Positions 52,960-63,341 of a DNA stretch of 64,000 bases are shown here, one piece after another. The notes below the pieces were generated by a model. The model did no database searches and was not told the origin of the DNA. It was given only the letters and a program-made list of their open reading frames with translations. How positions within the stretch are numbered: the stretch's first letter is position 1; each line of letters begins with the position of its first letter. Made by a program: the position numbers and the translations under genes. Source of the DNA: Cycas panzhihuaensis (lineage: Eukaryota > Cycadophyta); the NCBI GenBank assembly GCA_023213395.1, contig CM041465.1, positions 125,867,741 to 125,931,740 of the forward strand. The letters run 5' to 3'.

Positions 52960-54560
52960 CCATTTAGGGCTCTAATAACTTTGTTTCCTTAAATCACCTT
53001 TGGGTACAAGTGGCACAATTTTATTGTTATATTACTTACCTTAAATAATTACTAGTATGTTGTGGTTTTAATCTCAAATCCCAATTGTGAGTATATATGC
53101 TTCTTGTAAATTTGATATGCATTCTATTACATAGAATTTATTATAATTGTGTCTCTTAATAGCCTATTGGATGGCTATAAGCCATTTCAATATGCTAGAA
53201 GAGTCAACCAATGAAATTGAGGAACTCCCTTCATATTTAACACCCTTTGAACATTGTATATATTATGTTTTCAAATCTTATTTGTATCTTTCTAATTATT
53301 AGATAGTAGAAGAAATCAAGAGTCTCCCTTTATATTTGACACCTAATAAACATTGTATGCAATATGTTTTCAAATCTCATTTGAGTCTTTCTGATTATCA
53401 ATTGGTAGAAGCTAATGTTTCAAGATTCATGTGATGTAATGAAAGCGAGAGGGCTGCTAGAATTTATTGCACGTTAGATCACTTCTACTATTCATATGAT
53501 AAAATTTAGCTAGCTCAATTGGTTTGGCATAAAGTCCCGTATATAATTTTCTTTTTTAATTCAATATATTTATTTTGACCTACTCTTGTTGCTGCTATGG
53601 CTTTACTCAAGTATAGAATATTGTTTCTCATCCCTCTTAAGAAGTTTAATGGATTGTTTAGTCTAAGAAAGATATTGAAAGCTATTGATCATGCACATGA
53701 TTAAGGTGTTTCAGTAAATAGATAGCTAAGATTCTTAGACAAAGAGAATTTTAATTTAAAGTAGCCCTTTAAGAGATCTAGCATTAGCTTAACACTTTCT
53801 CTTTGGATCCTCTCTCTAGAGCCAATAGTTTGTTATGATGTTAGAGTTTCTAAAATATGAACATAATAAAGCTAGAGGAACAGAAGATTGAGCCTACCTT
53901 TATTAGCTTAAATGAGGAGGCCTGTACTTCAAATTCTTCTTCTCCTCCCTCCAAAAGAGACAACTCACTTTGCATATTTTAATGCTTAAATCTATTGGTG
54001 GCTCCTCAACTAAGGACCTTTTGCCAATGCAAGATATATTTATGGAGCACTTCATTAACATTTTTTCTTCCCCTCTTATGACTACTGATAAACTTTATAT
54101 ACTTGCTGATTATACGAATGAGATACCCACCAAGGTTGACTAGAGTAATTGTAGTTTGACAAACCTCTATCCAAACATAGGCTCAAGGGAGCATTGTGGC
54201 TAATGACGAAGGAGAAATCCATAGGAGAAGATAATCTCATAATAGGATTTTACATAGCCTTTGGGGACATTATTGAGTAATATTTTTGCTTATGTACCAA
54301 TAAGAATTTTTTGTCACTAGTTTGGAGGAACATTCTGCCATCGGAATCATTAAGTTAATCCCCAAACAAGATATTGATCTTCTTTTAATTATAATATAAA
54401 CGGAATCAATAGTAGTTCTCATAAGTAACTTAGGGAAATAATTGGCAAATAAATAAAGAAATAATAGTATACATAAATGAAATGTTTTTTCCTCAAAAAA
54501 TAAAATAGTAGCTAGAGAAAACTATTGGTTTCCTCTTTGAAATAAGGGGTCCTCTTAAAA
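52960..54560 (+). pseudogene. Decayed LINE ORF2 fragment: endonuclease end to RT start (LINE-d)
   Basis: Pieces in shifting frames resemble plant LINE ORF2. At 53,170-53,205, WMAISHFNMLEES fits the GDFN motif of the AP-like endonuclease (here SHFN). At 54,030-54,140, MEHFINIFSSPLMTTDKLY, then IPTKVD, fits the linker before RT. At 54,185-54,300, LKGALWLMTKEKSIGEDN and IGFYIAFGDIIE fit the ALxSMxxxKSPGxDG and FYxxFWD motifs. At 54,330-54,370, IGIIKLIPKQD fits the LIPK motif. Sequence then changes to an opposite-strand Gypsy relic. It differs from the L1 elements LINE-a, -b and -c; the exact clade is unclear. Confidence 0.6.
53216..53411 (+). repeat. Two-unit tandem duplication of ~98 bp
   Basis: Unit 1 (53,216-53,312) and unit 2 (53,313-53,411) both run from a CTCCCTT-containing start through CATTGTAT and TATGTTTTCAAATCT to GGTAGAAG/TAGTAGAAG. 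It lies in the presumed LINE-d endonuclease region, and both units are open in one frame (SYLTPFEHCIYYVFKSYL / LYLTPNKHCMQYVFKSHL). Confidence 0.8.
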
Positions 54561-54599
54561 TTACTATTGATAGATCTCTAAGAACCTATATTTCCTATT

Positions 54600-55706
54600 C
54601 AAAGACATTTTTCTTACCAAATGCTTCCATATATAAAAATTTTAAGATCGGTAGGCCTTAAGTCAACCACCCTGCTTAGCAAAATATAACAGCATCCTCC
54701 CACTAAAAGATGTTTTTCCCTAAAATCATTGAACTTACAAGTTCTATTGTTGTTAGTATTTATTTTCTCATATTGCATCTCGTACATCTATATCCTTCTA
54801 TTTTACAAAGTATTCATTGATTATCTAAATTTGTAGTTGTTTCATCTAAATGTCAATGATGCCTCTTAGACGCATGATTTAGGATCCTTCTTCATTGAAC
54901 CCCAATAAAGTTAGTTAAGGTATAATATTGTCCCTATTTTTTATCTTCAAATATGATATATGAAAAACATTATGTATCTAGCCTTCTAGAAGGTTAAGTA
55001 GATAGGATACTTCCCCAATTCCCTTTTATACTTAAAACAACCTATAAAACTTGTAATGTAGCTTCTCTTTCCTTCCTCTCCTCATTATGGACTATTTACA
55101 AGGTTGTAATCTCAAAATGACTATTTAATTCTTAACTTCAAATTACATTTTCTATCCATGTTAGTCTTATTACTAGTTCATTCTATCTCTTATTGTATTT
55201 AGAATATCTTTAAGGTTGTAAAGGATTTCTTTGTCTTTTGCATATATTCCTTAATGGTTGGGGCCTTAGGCTACACATTTGTATACATTAGTGGTAGCAG
55301 GTCATCTCCATAAAGAGCCTTGAAAGGTATCATCTAAGTTATGGAATGATATATACTATTATACCACTAGTTTTCTAAATATAGCCATTTATGCCATTGT
55401 ACATGTTTATTCAAAATGAAGCACCTAACATAGCCTTCTAAGCATTTGGTCATAGATTTAGTTTGGTCATCTATTTAAGGTTGATATGTTATGCTCATGG
55501 TAACTTCGTTTCAACTAGGTATTTCATGTTAATCATATGTATTTATATTTTTTCCCATGTTGCATCTCTTGCTACCTTCCCACAAACCTTTCATGTCACT
55601 CATGGGTTAATCCCCAACCAAAGGTACCTCACTACCATGATTAACTCATTATTCTCTAAATCCCTTAGGTTAATTTCCCTAATCTACATCCTTCCTCTCC
55701 ATTCCA
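54600..55706 (-). pseudogene. Gypsy integrase C-terminal half, minus strand
   Basis: Reverse-complement frames give DQTKSMTKCLEGYVRCF (normally DGQTE...NRCLE), VQWHKWLYLENWWYNS, MIPFKALYGDDLL, and further down a FHISYLK/IGTI-like join to the post-integrase region near 54,900-55,000. These are typical of the distal integrase core and C-terminal part of plant Ty3/Gypsy elements. The motif DQTK has lost the catalytic glutamate (normally QTE). Stops are frequent. It abuts LINE-d on the left and a microsatellite on the right. It is not obviously the same family as the A3/A4 Gypsy. Confidence 0.75.
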
Positions 55707-55848
55707 TCACACACACACACACATATATAATCAGATGTATATAAGTATGCACATATGTGTGTGTGTATATACGCATGTGCGTATCTATGTATGTGTGTAT
55801 TAAGGGAGAGGGTTGTGCACAAATTATTTTCATATTTATTATTATTAG
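55707..55848. repeat. CA/TG microsatellite and inverted block-A flank
   Basis: (CA)n at 55,708-55,721 and (TG)n near 55,757-55,766, then sequence that is the reverse complement of 37,255-37,320 (microsatellite flank of block A). Confidence 0.75.
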
Positions 55849-55878
55849 CTCACAACATAAGATTAAGGAGGGGTAAGG

Positions 55879-55943
55879 AGCCGAGTTGGCGAGGCTAAGG
55901 CTTATTTAGGCGCTTATGAAGCAAGGCTGCTCGGGTTCGAGGC
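55879..55943 (+). promoter_or_regulatory. tRNA-like A-box/B-box pair in LINE-b leader
   Basis: AGCCGAGTTGGC (55,879-55,890) resembles a pol III A box of a leucine-type tRNA, including a following CTAAGGC. GGTTCGAGGC (55,934-55,943) fits the B box GWTCRANNC. The cloverleaf pairing is poor, so it is tRNA-derived or tRNA-like rather than a tRNA gene. It lies inside the target-site duplications but is absent from LINE-a. Confidence 0.5.
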
Positions 55944-56213
55944 ACCTACATTGCATTTGCACTTATACGAACCTTAGAGGTTGCTGAGCAACTCTGAGTC
56001 ACCTCCTTTTCATATATAGTATCAAAAGTTTTGTGGAAACATTGTGAGTGACCAGAGCTGGAACTGGAGCGAACGTCTACGAACTAGGGTTTGGAGTAGC
56101 GGCGAAGGAGAACACGGGGAGTTTCCGGACGCCATGGCGTCACTCGGAGAATGAAGAAGATGCAGTAGGATGGCGCTGCAAGAGATCGTGCCGCCTCCTC
56201 TCTAGCTCGAACC

Positions 56214-56654
56214 ATGGCGGTGGCTAAGGATTTCGCTTCCAGGCTGGGATCAAAAGTCCTGATCTGTAGAGGAGACAGAGCGAAACGGAGCACTGCTATT
56301 TCCCCGAGGCCTACAGATCTATGGTTTCATTGGTACGGCCTATTAGAGGACAAGTGCCGCCCTGTCAAGGTTGATATATCAAGCGTGTTTTGGTTTGGGG
56401 AGGGACGCGGGCTTCATAGACTTCCAAGCAGACAGCGGACCAGCTTCAATGGTGGAGCTAGGGCTTTTCCGAATACACTACTAAGAATCGGGCGAGCTTC
56501 TTGGAAAGACTGGTTGTTGATACATGGTATGTCACTATTTTTCTGGTCTGGAGTCTGTCTCTTGGAAAGATTGGTTGAAGAGGCTTGGAATGCCAATGTT
56601 GTTTTGTTGTGTTGCTTTGCTGGATTGTTCTGTAGTTTTGATCTCTTAATATAA
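56214..56654 (+). other. Upstream ORF in LINE-b 5' UTR, overlapping the ORF1 start
   Basis: 146 codons. The stop TAA (56,652-56,654) shares its last A with the ORF1 ATG (56,654-56,656), giving TAATG, an arrangement that permits termination-reinitiation. The central part (LLED..., GEGRG, FNGGARAFPNTLLR) aligns in the same frame with the upstream ORF of LINE-a at 179-649. The C-terminal third is Trp/Cys/Leu-rich and differs in frame from LINE-a. No domain is recognised, and it is unclear whether it is translated. Confidence 0.45.
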
Positions 56655-57821
56655 TGGAAAAAGATCATACCTACCTAAACCAGAACCAGAACCCTTACCT
56701 AGCCTTGGGGAGAACCTATCGCGATGTCTTGAAAACAAACGAGGAAGAATCCTTTGACCTAACACCGGAGATTGTGGACAACCAAGCTAGTTTGAATGTC
56801 CCTTTGGCTTTGGTTGAAAAAACTGAAAGATTATGGGAGAATTGCCTGGTGGGTAGATTCTCAGGCCCCAAGCTGGGACTGGAAGCCATAAGGACTTGGA
56901 TAAAGACCAAATGGAGAACAACGAGCAGTGTGGAGGCAATAGCCATGCCTAAGGGCTGTGTGCTTTTTAAATTTGCCTCGTATGATGACATGTCTAGAAT
57001 TCTGATTAGGGCTCCTTGGATGTTCAGAAGAAAGGCCCTTTCTCTCGAGAAATGGCATAGGGATTTTGATCCCTCGAGCCCTAAAATCAGACAAGCTCCT
57101 ATCTGGATCCAACTCCCGGGCCTCCCCCTTCACCATTAGAACCCTAAGGTGCTTAGAGGCATTGTGAAAGTGGTGGGCCCTTTATTAGCAATGACCAAGA
57201 ACGAGGAATGTGAGTAGGCTCATAAATGCCAGAATTTGTGCTCTGGCAAGATTAGATAAGCCCCTCTTGGATGAAATTCAGATGGTTTTGCTGGATAAGA
57301 GTTGGGTTCAACCGTTGGTGTATGAGATGGACCACTTCAGATGTTCAAACTGCAGAAATTTGGGGCATCTGCCCCAGAAGTGTCCGGGAGTTTAGTCCTC
57401 AAAATATGAGAAGGAAAAAAATCCACTTGCCTCAAACCCCCAAGAAATAGGGGTGGGTTTTGAATGCCCAGCACCCCTAGAGACCGCAGAGGACTTCCTC
57501 CCAAATTTAGGTTTTGACCCAAACATGGAGGACTCGTTGTTGGAGGAGGACGACCAAGTGGCTCAGACCCCCGAGACCCAGGTGGGCTCGGATGGTGGGG
57601 ATGGAGTGAGGGATCCTCCCCACTCCGGCGATGAGACTACCATATTGACTGGGCAGGAGCATCCCAGCGGGAGGAAAAGAAGGATAAAATGGCGAGTTGG
57701 AGGCGATTACCCCCAGTGGTTGAAGCGGATAAGGGGGTTGACGGTACGGAGGTACTGGGCAGGGCGGCACCTGTTTCACCGTAGCTACCGGCCTCATCTC
57801 AAAAGAAGATGCCTGACATAG
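56654..57821 (+). pseudogene. LINE-b ORF1 (DUF4283 and CCHC)
   Basis: ATG at 56,654. Residues ~50-160 form a DUF4283 domain (ENCLVGRFSGPKLGLEAIRTW, PKGCVLFKF, APWMFRRKALSLEKW, APIWIQLPGLPLHH). A stop at 57,137-57,139 and a frameshift follow; the frame continues from about 57,210 (RICALARLDKPL) into a zinc knuckle CSNCRNLGHLPQKC (C-X2-C-X4-H-X4-C) near 57,345. A further stop at 57,393-57,395 precedes a Pro/Asp/Gly-rich tail to 57,821. In plant L1 elements this protein binds the element RNA and joins ORF2 protein in the RNP. Two or three lesions mean this copy is probably inactive. Confidence 0.88.
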
Positions 57822-57990
57822 GGGCCGAGAAGAAGGTTGGCAGGCCGCCTTCTAGGGTACAAAGGGAGAAAGATTCTACCGGTGTAGACTTAGGCACCCA
57901 GAAAACTTTAAAGGAAGCATTCCTAGAAGGACCTATTCTTAGATCTAGTATAGCTGCTAGAGACCCCCCAAAAGGGGATACTGCAGAGGT

Positions 57991-58725
57991 TTGGAAACTG
58001 AGAAAGAAGCGATGAAATTCATGTCATGGAATATTAGGGGTTTGAATGCCCCGTCGAAGCAAAGAATAATTAAGGATATGAGAACTAGACATCAATTGGA
58101 CCTCTTATTTCTGCAAGAAACAAAGCTGAGCAAGGAGAATGTATCAAAGACCAGGAGCAAAATTTGGAAGGATGCGGATGGCTCAGAGAGGGACTATAGT
58201 CAAGGCGTCGTAGGATTGATGGTGCTTTGGAACCCATCTATCTGGTTGGGAGAAACCTTTTTGATTGAGGACTCCTTTATTTCGGCCTGGCTAACGAACA
58301 AAAGTAACAACAGCACATGGATTGCTACCAATGTTTAGGCTCCAACTCTTCAGACAGCCAGGAAGAGGCTCTGGGATAGACTAATCGAAGCCCATAGGGA
58401 CTGCCAGCTTCCATGGTTCTCAAGTGGTGACTTTAACTCGGCTCTAACCCCTGGAGATAAGAGAGGAGGATCTGGGGGTTGGACCACTAGCATGGCCGAG
58501 TTTGGCAACTTCCTACAACAAGGAGGTTTGGAAGATGTCAGACTTAGGGGGGCATCATACACCTGGACCAACAAGAGGTCGGGGGACAGCCTTATTCAAA
58601 TTAAGTTGGATAGGGTGCTGGTTAATTATGAGTGGATGAGGTGTTTCTCTGACTTTGCGTTAGAGGCATTACCAAGGATCAGTTCGGACCACTCGCCTCT
58701 CACGCAATTTTCTCAATTCGACTAA
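57991..58725 (+). pseudogene. LINE-b ORF2, AP-like endonuclease domain
   Basis: The likely natural start is MKFMSWNIRGL at 58,012, with an earlier in-frame ATG at 57,991. The exo/endo/phosphatase motifs are in order: WNIRGLN, LLFLQETKL (catalytic glutamate), GDFNS, SYTWTNKRSGDS, KLDRVLVN and SDHSPL (catalytic histidine). This domain nicks the target DNA to start target-primed reverse transcription. A single stop at 58,336-58,338 (after IATNV) interrupts an otherwise open frame. A frameshift near 58,725 separates it from RT. All catalytic motifs are intact. Confidence 0.9.
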
Positions 58726-58726
58726 A

Positions 58727-60497
58727 TTGGGGCCCCTTCGATTTGAATTAATGTGGCTTCGCCACCCAGACCTTCGAAACAGAATTGTGGATTGGTGGAA
58801 TATAGACATCAAAGGACACGTTATGTACAGATTTTCAAAGAAGCTGGACTAGGTTAAAAGAAAAGTTAAGGCCTAGAACAAGGAGGTCTTTCAAAACATA
58901 AATGAACAGAAGGACAAAACTATCCAGGACCTGAAAAGCATAGAGGATCAAATTGAGCGGATGGGTAGATCAATGGAGCTGGACAAGGCGGAGAAGGAGC
59001 TCATCGAGACTATGGAGGAGATACTTAATAGGGAAGAGATCCATTGGAGACAAAAATCTAGGGCCCTCTGGCTGGCCGAAGGTGATAGAAATACTAGATT
59101 TTTTCATATGACCACAAGAGAAACATAGTAGCGACAATAACGTAATCAATAGTCTTCTCAAGGATGATGGGTCCATTGTCGCCTCGGCCGAGGGCATGAA
59201 GGAGTCGGCTTGTGACTATTTCGTGGACCTTTGCCGAACCTCCAAAGTAGGGGATAGGAGGAGAGAGTTCTAACAATATCCCTGCTTTGGTGAATGGGGA
59301 GAAGAATGCTCGACTCTACGCCCCATTCACTCGTGGATGAGGTCAAGGCACCCTCTTTGGTATGAAGAAAGATAAGGCGTGTCCCGATGGTTTTCCACGG
59401 GTTCTTTCTGTGAATTCAGGATATTATTAAAGGGGATCTCATGGAAGCAATGAAGGAATTTCAAGTGAACAGAAAGATTCTACAAGAGTGGCAGTCCACA
59501 TTCCTTGTCCTCATCCCCAAGAAATATGGGGCAAAAAGGATGGAGGAGTTCCGCCCTATAAGTCTTTGTAACGTCAAGTATAAAATTTTAACTAAGGTTC
59601 TGGTGAATAGGATGAAGAAAATTATGCCTAACATCATTTCCCAGAACCAAGATGGTTTTCTCCGGGGTAGACAGCTATACGATGGTTATATTGTTGTACA
59701 TGAAACAATCCATTCAGCTGCAGAAAGGAAAGAGCCAGTGATGCTTATCAAGATCGACCTTTCGAAGGCCTTTGATAGGGTCTCCTGGGATTGTCTGTTA
59801 GAATGCCTTGGGGCATTTGGCTTTGGGGAGACTTGGCGGTCTTGGATAAAACTATGCATAGGCAACCCGCAATTCTCCGTCATTATAAATGGCTCTTCCT
59901 CCAGGTTTTTTCCAAGATTTAGGGGGCTGAGGCAGGGAGACCCTCTCTCCCCCTTCTTGTTTATTACGATGGCTGAGCTTCTGGGTAGGACCCTGGAGGC
60001 AGTCAGAAGACAGGGGGCCATAAAAGGCATAAAGCCAACATCTAGTGTGGATAATGTGATTCATCATTAATTCGTGGATGATAATATTTTTTTAGGGGAG
60101 GCTACTCTAAGGGAGGCCTCCAAACTTAAAGAGATATTGGGCCACTTCGAGGAGGCCATGAGTCAAAAAATAAATTTGAATAAGAGTAATGTCTTCTTCA
60201 TTAATACCCCATGTCATGTCTAAGGCAGGATCAGTAGACTTTTAGAGATGAGCATTAAAAAGCTCCCCACAATTTATCTTGGGCTACCACTCTTTGTTGG
60301 GAGAATGTCCAAGGATATGTGGAACCCCCTTTTAGATAGGATGCAAAGGAAGCTGGCGGGCTGGAAAGGCGCTGTGCTGAGCTTAGCCGAAAAGCTCCAG
60401 CTTGTGGCTTCGACGCTGCAGAGCATACCTGTATTTTGGATGTCTATATTCGTGGTTCCAAAGCAGTATATCAAACATTATAGAATCTATCCGTAAG
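58727..60497 (+). pseudogene. LINE-b ORF2, reverse transcriptase domain
   Basis: The frame resumes at about 58,727 (FELMWLRHPDLRNRI, WLAEGDRNTRFFHM). RT proper is open from 59,441: LVLIPKKYGAKRMEEFRPISLCNVKYKIL, QDGFLRGRQLYDG, LIKIDLSKAFDRVSW (first catalytic aspartate), GLRQGDPLSPFLF, then FVDDNIF at about 60,071-60,090 (catalytic aspartate pair). IYLGLPLFVGRM and LAGWKG follow. Breaks: stops near 59,127-59,132, a frameshifted stretch at 59,135-59,430, a stop at 60,068-60,070 just before FVDD, and one at 60,221-60,223. Key residues are preserved. Confidence 0.9.
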
Positions 60498-62092
60498 AGA
60501 TTCCTCCTGCCTGGTGAGAGCAAAGATGTAATTCATTTGGTAAGTCGGAATAAAGTGTGTACTCAAAATGGGCCGGTGGCCTTAACCTGAGAAGGACTTC
60601 TCCTTTCAATGTCGCTTTAGGGGCTAAATTGGGATGGCGGTTATTTAAAGGGTGACATAGACTATGGGAAAAGATCCTGGATAGAAAATACATTCAAGGG
60701 GGTTCTTTCCTCGGGAATGAGGCTTCGCAGGTTGGTTCAACAGTCTGGAGAAGCATATTAAAAGCATGGAAGACTATAAGGAATGGTTTGAAATAGAGAC
60801 TTGGGAATGGTAATTCCATCAGATTCTGGGAGGACGTTTGGTGCTGCGATGTTGCGCTTAAGGATTGCCCAGATCTGGATCCTATTATGGGTCCTTGTGT
60901 CAGGCAATATGGTACACATGTTAAGGATTATTGGATTGGGAATAGCAAAAATAGGAGATGGAAGTCCTTCGAGGAAATTCAAATAGAAAGATTGCAAGAA
61001 AGCATAAACAAATTAAAAATGATTCTCCATAAGAATTATATTCCTAGAATGCCCTTGCCGGATTCGGTGGTGTGGCCTATGGGCCCACACGGGGACTACA
61101 CGGCTAAACAAGGATATCATTTCCTTTGCTTAACCAGAGGGGATCATAAGAATCCTACCCTTACTAGTGTTTGGAGGCTACCTATCATTCCTAAGATCGT
61201 CATATTCTGGTGGACCTGCCTCAAGAACAAAATCCTCACCATAGACAATCTCAAAAAGAGAGGCTTTTCGCTGGTGAATAGATGCCCCTTATGTTGCTTA
61301 GAGGAGGAATCTATGGATCATATATTTATTGGATGTTCTTTTACAAGAGAGGTCTGGAGGATGTTACTCGGGAAACTGGAGGTTTGCTGGACTTTCTCAG
61401 AAAAGACTATTGACTTATGGCTTGCCTGGCTTAGCCCTTTTAGAAGTAGAACGCTGAGCCGCATTTGGATGTGCGCACTCCCGATATTGGCATGGAATAT
61501 ATGGAAGGAGAGAAATCAGAGAATTTTTCAGGGAACCCAGATGGACCAGATTGCCATCTTCGGCAGAATAAGATTGGACATTAAGGAAAACGTTGGGAAA
61601 GTGAAAGAGAAACGTATTTCCTTGCCAGAGAGTAGGATTCTAAGTAAATGGGGTATACAGCCTGATTTTGAGGCGGACAGGCCCAGATGCAGCAGTTGGC
61701 AGCCCCCCGAGGAGCCCTGGATCAAAGTTAACTTTGATGGGGTGGCTAAAGGGAACCCCAGGGAAGCGGGTGGTGGGGGTATCTGCAGGGATTGCACTGG
61801 CTCCCCAATTTGGGCTTTTGCGGATTACTATGAATGTCAGACAAACCATTATGTGGAAATGAGGGCTATGTTTAAAGCCCTGGACCTAGCTGCTGAAGGA
61901 AATGCCCAGCGTCTAGTTTTAGAGGGGGATTCAGAGGTGGTGCTTAAGGTTCTGAGAGGGGAGGCCCTTCCAGACTGGAGATTCCAGACCCTTTTTAATG
62001 ACACCAAAGAGATCATTAAGGGACTGGAGGAAGTCCGTATAAGGCACACTTTGAGAGAAGGCAACAAGCCAACTGATTTCTTAGCAAGTTAG
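60498..62092 (+). pseudogene. LINE-b ORF2 C-terminus: zf-RVT and RNase H
   Basis: After a broken stretch (60,498-60,886) a 401-codon open frame (60,887-62,092) covers the zf-RVT region (TSVWRLPIIPKIVIFWW, ILTIDNLKKRGFSLVNRC, then CPLCCLEEESMDHIFIGC) and a complete RNase H domain: KVNFDGVAKGNPREAGGGG, EMRAMFKAL, LVLEGDSEVVLK, and REGNKPTDFLAS at the end. All four acidic positions (D, E, D, D) can be identified. An acquired C-terminal RNase H is a known feature of one plant L1 lineage. The closest relative here is LINE-c. The TAG at 62,090-62,092 is probably the natural end of ORF2. Confidence 0.92.
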
Positions 62093-62286
62093 GGAGCAAG
62101 GCACCAGGAAGGTCAAGTGTGGAGAGGTGAGTTCCCTAGGGATCTTATGGTTATGGTAGAAAAGGATATGATCAGTAATAGCTAGCCGCGGGGCTTGTCC
62201 CGACATTTAGCTCTCTGGCCTAGACCGCGGGGATGTCACGGTCATATATATATTGGTTAGCACAGCGTCTTCAGATATAATAGGTT

Positions 62287-62308
62287 GTGGGATCCTGTTC
62301 AAACCCAC
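62287..62308 (+). other. 3' UTR hairpin of LINE-b
   Basis: GTGGG (62,287-62,291), a 12-nt loop starting ATCC and including GTTCAAACC-like sequence, then CCCAC (62,304-62,308). It is placed 22 nt before the poly(A) tail and is the counterpart of 3,669-3,688 in LINE-c. Confidence 0.55.
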
Positions 62309-62360
62309 TATAAATTTATTTTATCTTACCAAAAAAAAAAAAAACTCACAACATAAGATT

Positions 62361-63340
62361 CAAAAGAATAGAATATGCATAAATTCCTATAAAATATATA
62401 AGAAGCATTATAGAAATTGATGGTTAAATTAGAAGGTCTAGAGGAAAAAGAAAAGGATTAGGAAGTAAAGAGAGAGAAAACCAATTGTACGATTGAAGAA
62501 TAATCCAATAAGGAGACTATTTATGAATAACATAATGTAAAGTTTGCATGGTAAACTAAGACCCACTAGCTAGCTACATGTTGAAGAATCTGAGAGACAA
62601 AACATCTCCAAAAATATACTTGTAAATTCTAATCTTGCTCTATGCTAATCATATCTTTTGGTAATTTTCATATTTGTGTTAAGTTTCCAAGTTTTGTAGC
62701 CTTGGAAAACCTCTCACATCATGTTCAATAAGATCCCAGAACTAATATAAAGGTTGAAGCCCTCAAATCCCGTCTCCTAATATAAGAAATTTTTGTTTGA
62801 CGTCTTCACCCCATCTTATTCTTTAGGAAGAAATTATCTCATTATAATGATGTTTATTAGTTTTATCTCTTCTTATCTCTTACTTCTATGGGTATAAATG
62901 TCTTTTATAATGCTATTATTTTTTTACTCTCTATTTACTTAATTATATTTCAAATAATATTCTTATTTCACATTGTTCTTTTCCTCTCTTCCTATGCATT
63001 GTATTATGTCCCTCTCATAAACCCTTTCTCATAAAGAACATTTAGCCCTTACCACCTATTCATCACTTATAAACCCCTATATATCACCTACAAACTAGGC
63101 ATTTCATAGACTTGCTTATCAATCAAATTTCATTTACTTGTCATTATCTATACCATTATCCTCCTCCCTTATTTTATCCTTACCCATCCTCCATTAATCC
63201 GTTGTAAGGTATGTATGTATGTATGTGTATTAAGGGAGAGGGGTGTGTACAGATTATTTTTATATTTATTAGTTCACAACATAAGATTCAAGGAAAAAAT
63301 GTAATCATACAGACTTTAAGCAACTTATTAATATTAGATT
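62361..63340. repeat. AT-rich DNA with an inverted block-A/D segment
   Basis: 62,361-63,050 holds no recognised gene. 63,050-63,340 is the reverse complement of 37,200-37,495, including the TTAAGGGAGAGG and TTCACAACATAAGATTCAAG stretches and a short (GTAT)n at 63,207-63,230. Confidence 0.7.
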
Positions 63341-63341
63341 A

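Larger units (their letters stand above)
55865..62344 (+). mobile_element. Full-length L1-type LINE (LINE-b)
   Basis: Flanked by a perfect 16-bp target-site duplication CTCACAACATAAGATT at 55,849-55,864 and 62,345-62,360, and ending in 14 A residues (62,331-62,344). Length is 6,480 bp. Order: tRNA-like leader, 5' UTR with an upstream ORF, ORF1 (DUF4283, CCHC), ORF2 (AP endonuclease, RT, zf-RVT, RNase H), 3' UTR hairpin, poly(A). All ORFs carry a few frameshifts or stops, far fewer than other relics, so it is the youngest-looking element in the window. Confidence 0.95.

Noticed and set aside
55879-55943. A tRNA gene
   Set aside because: The A and B boxes are plausible, but acceptor and T-stem pairing are poor, and the segment sits inside a LINE insertion.
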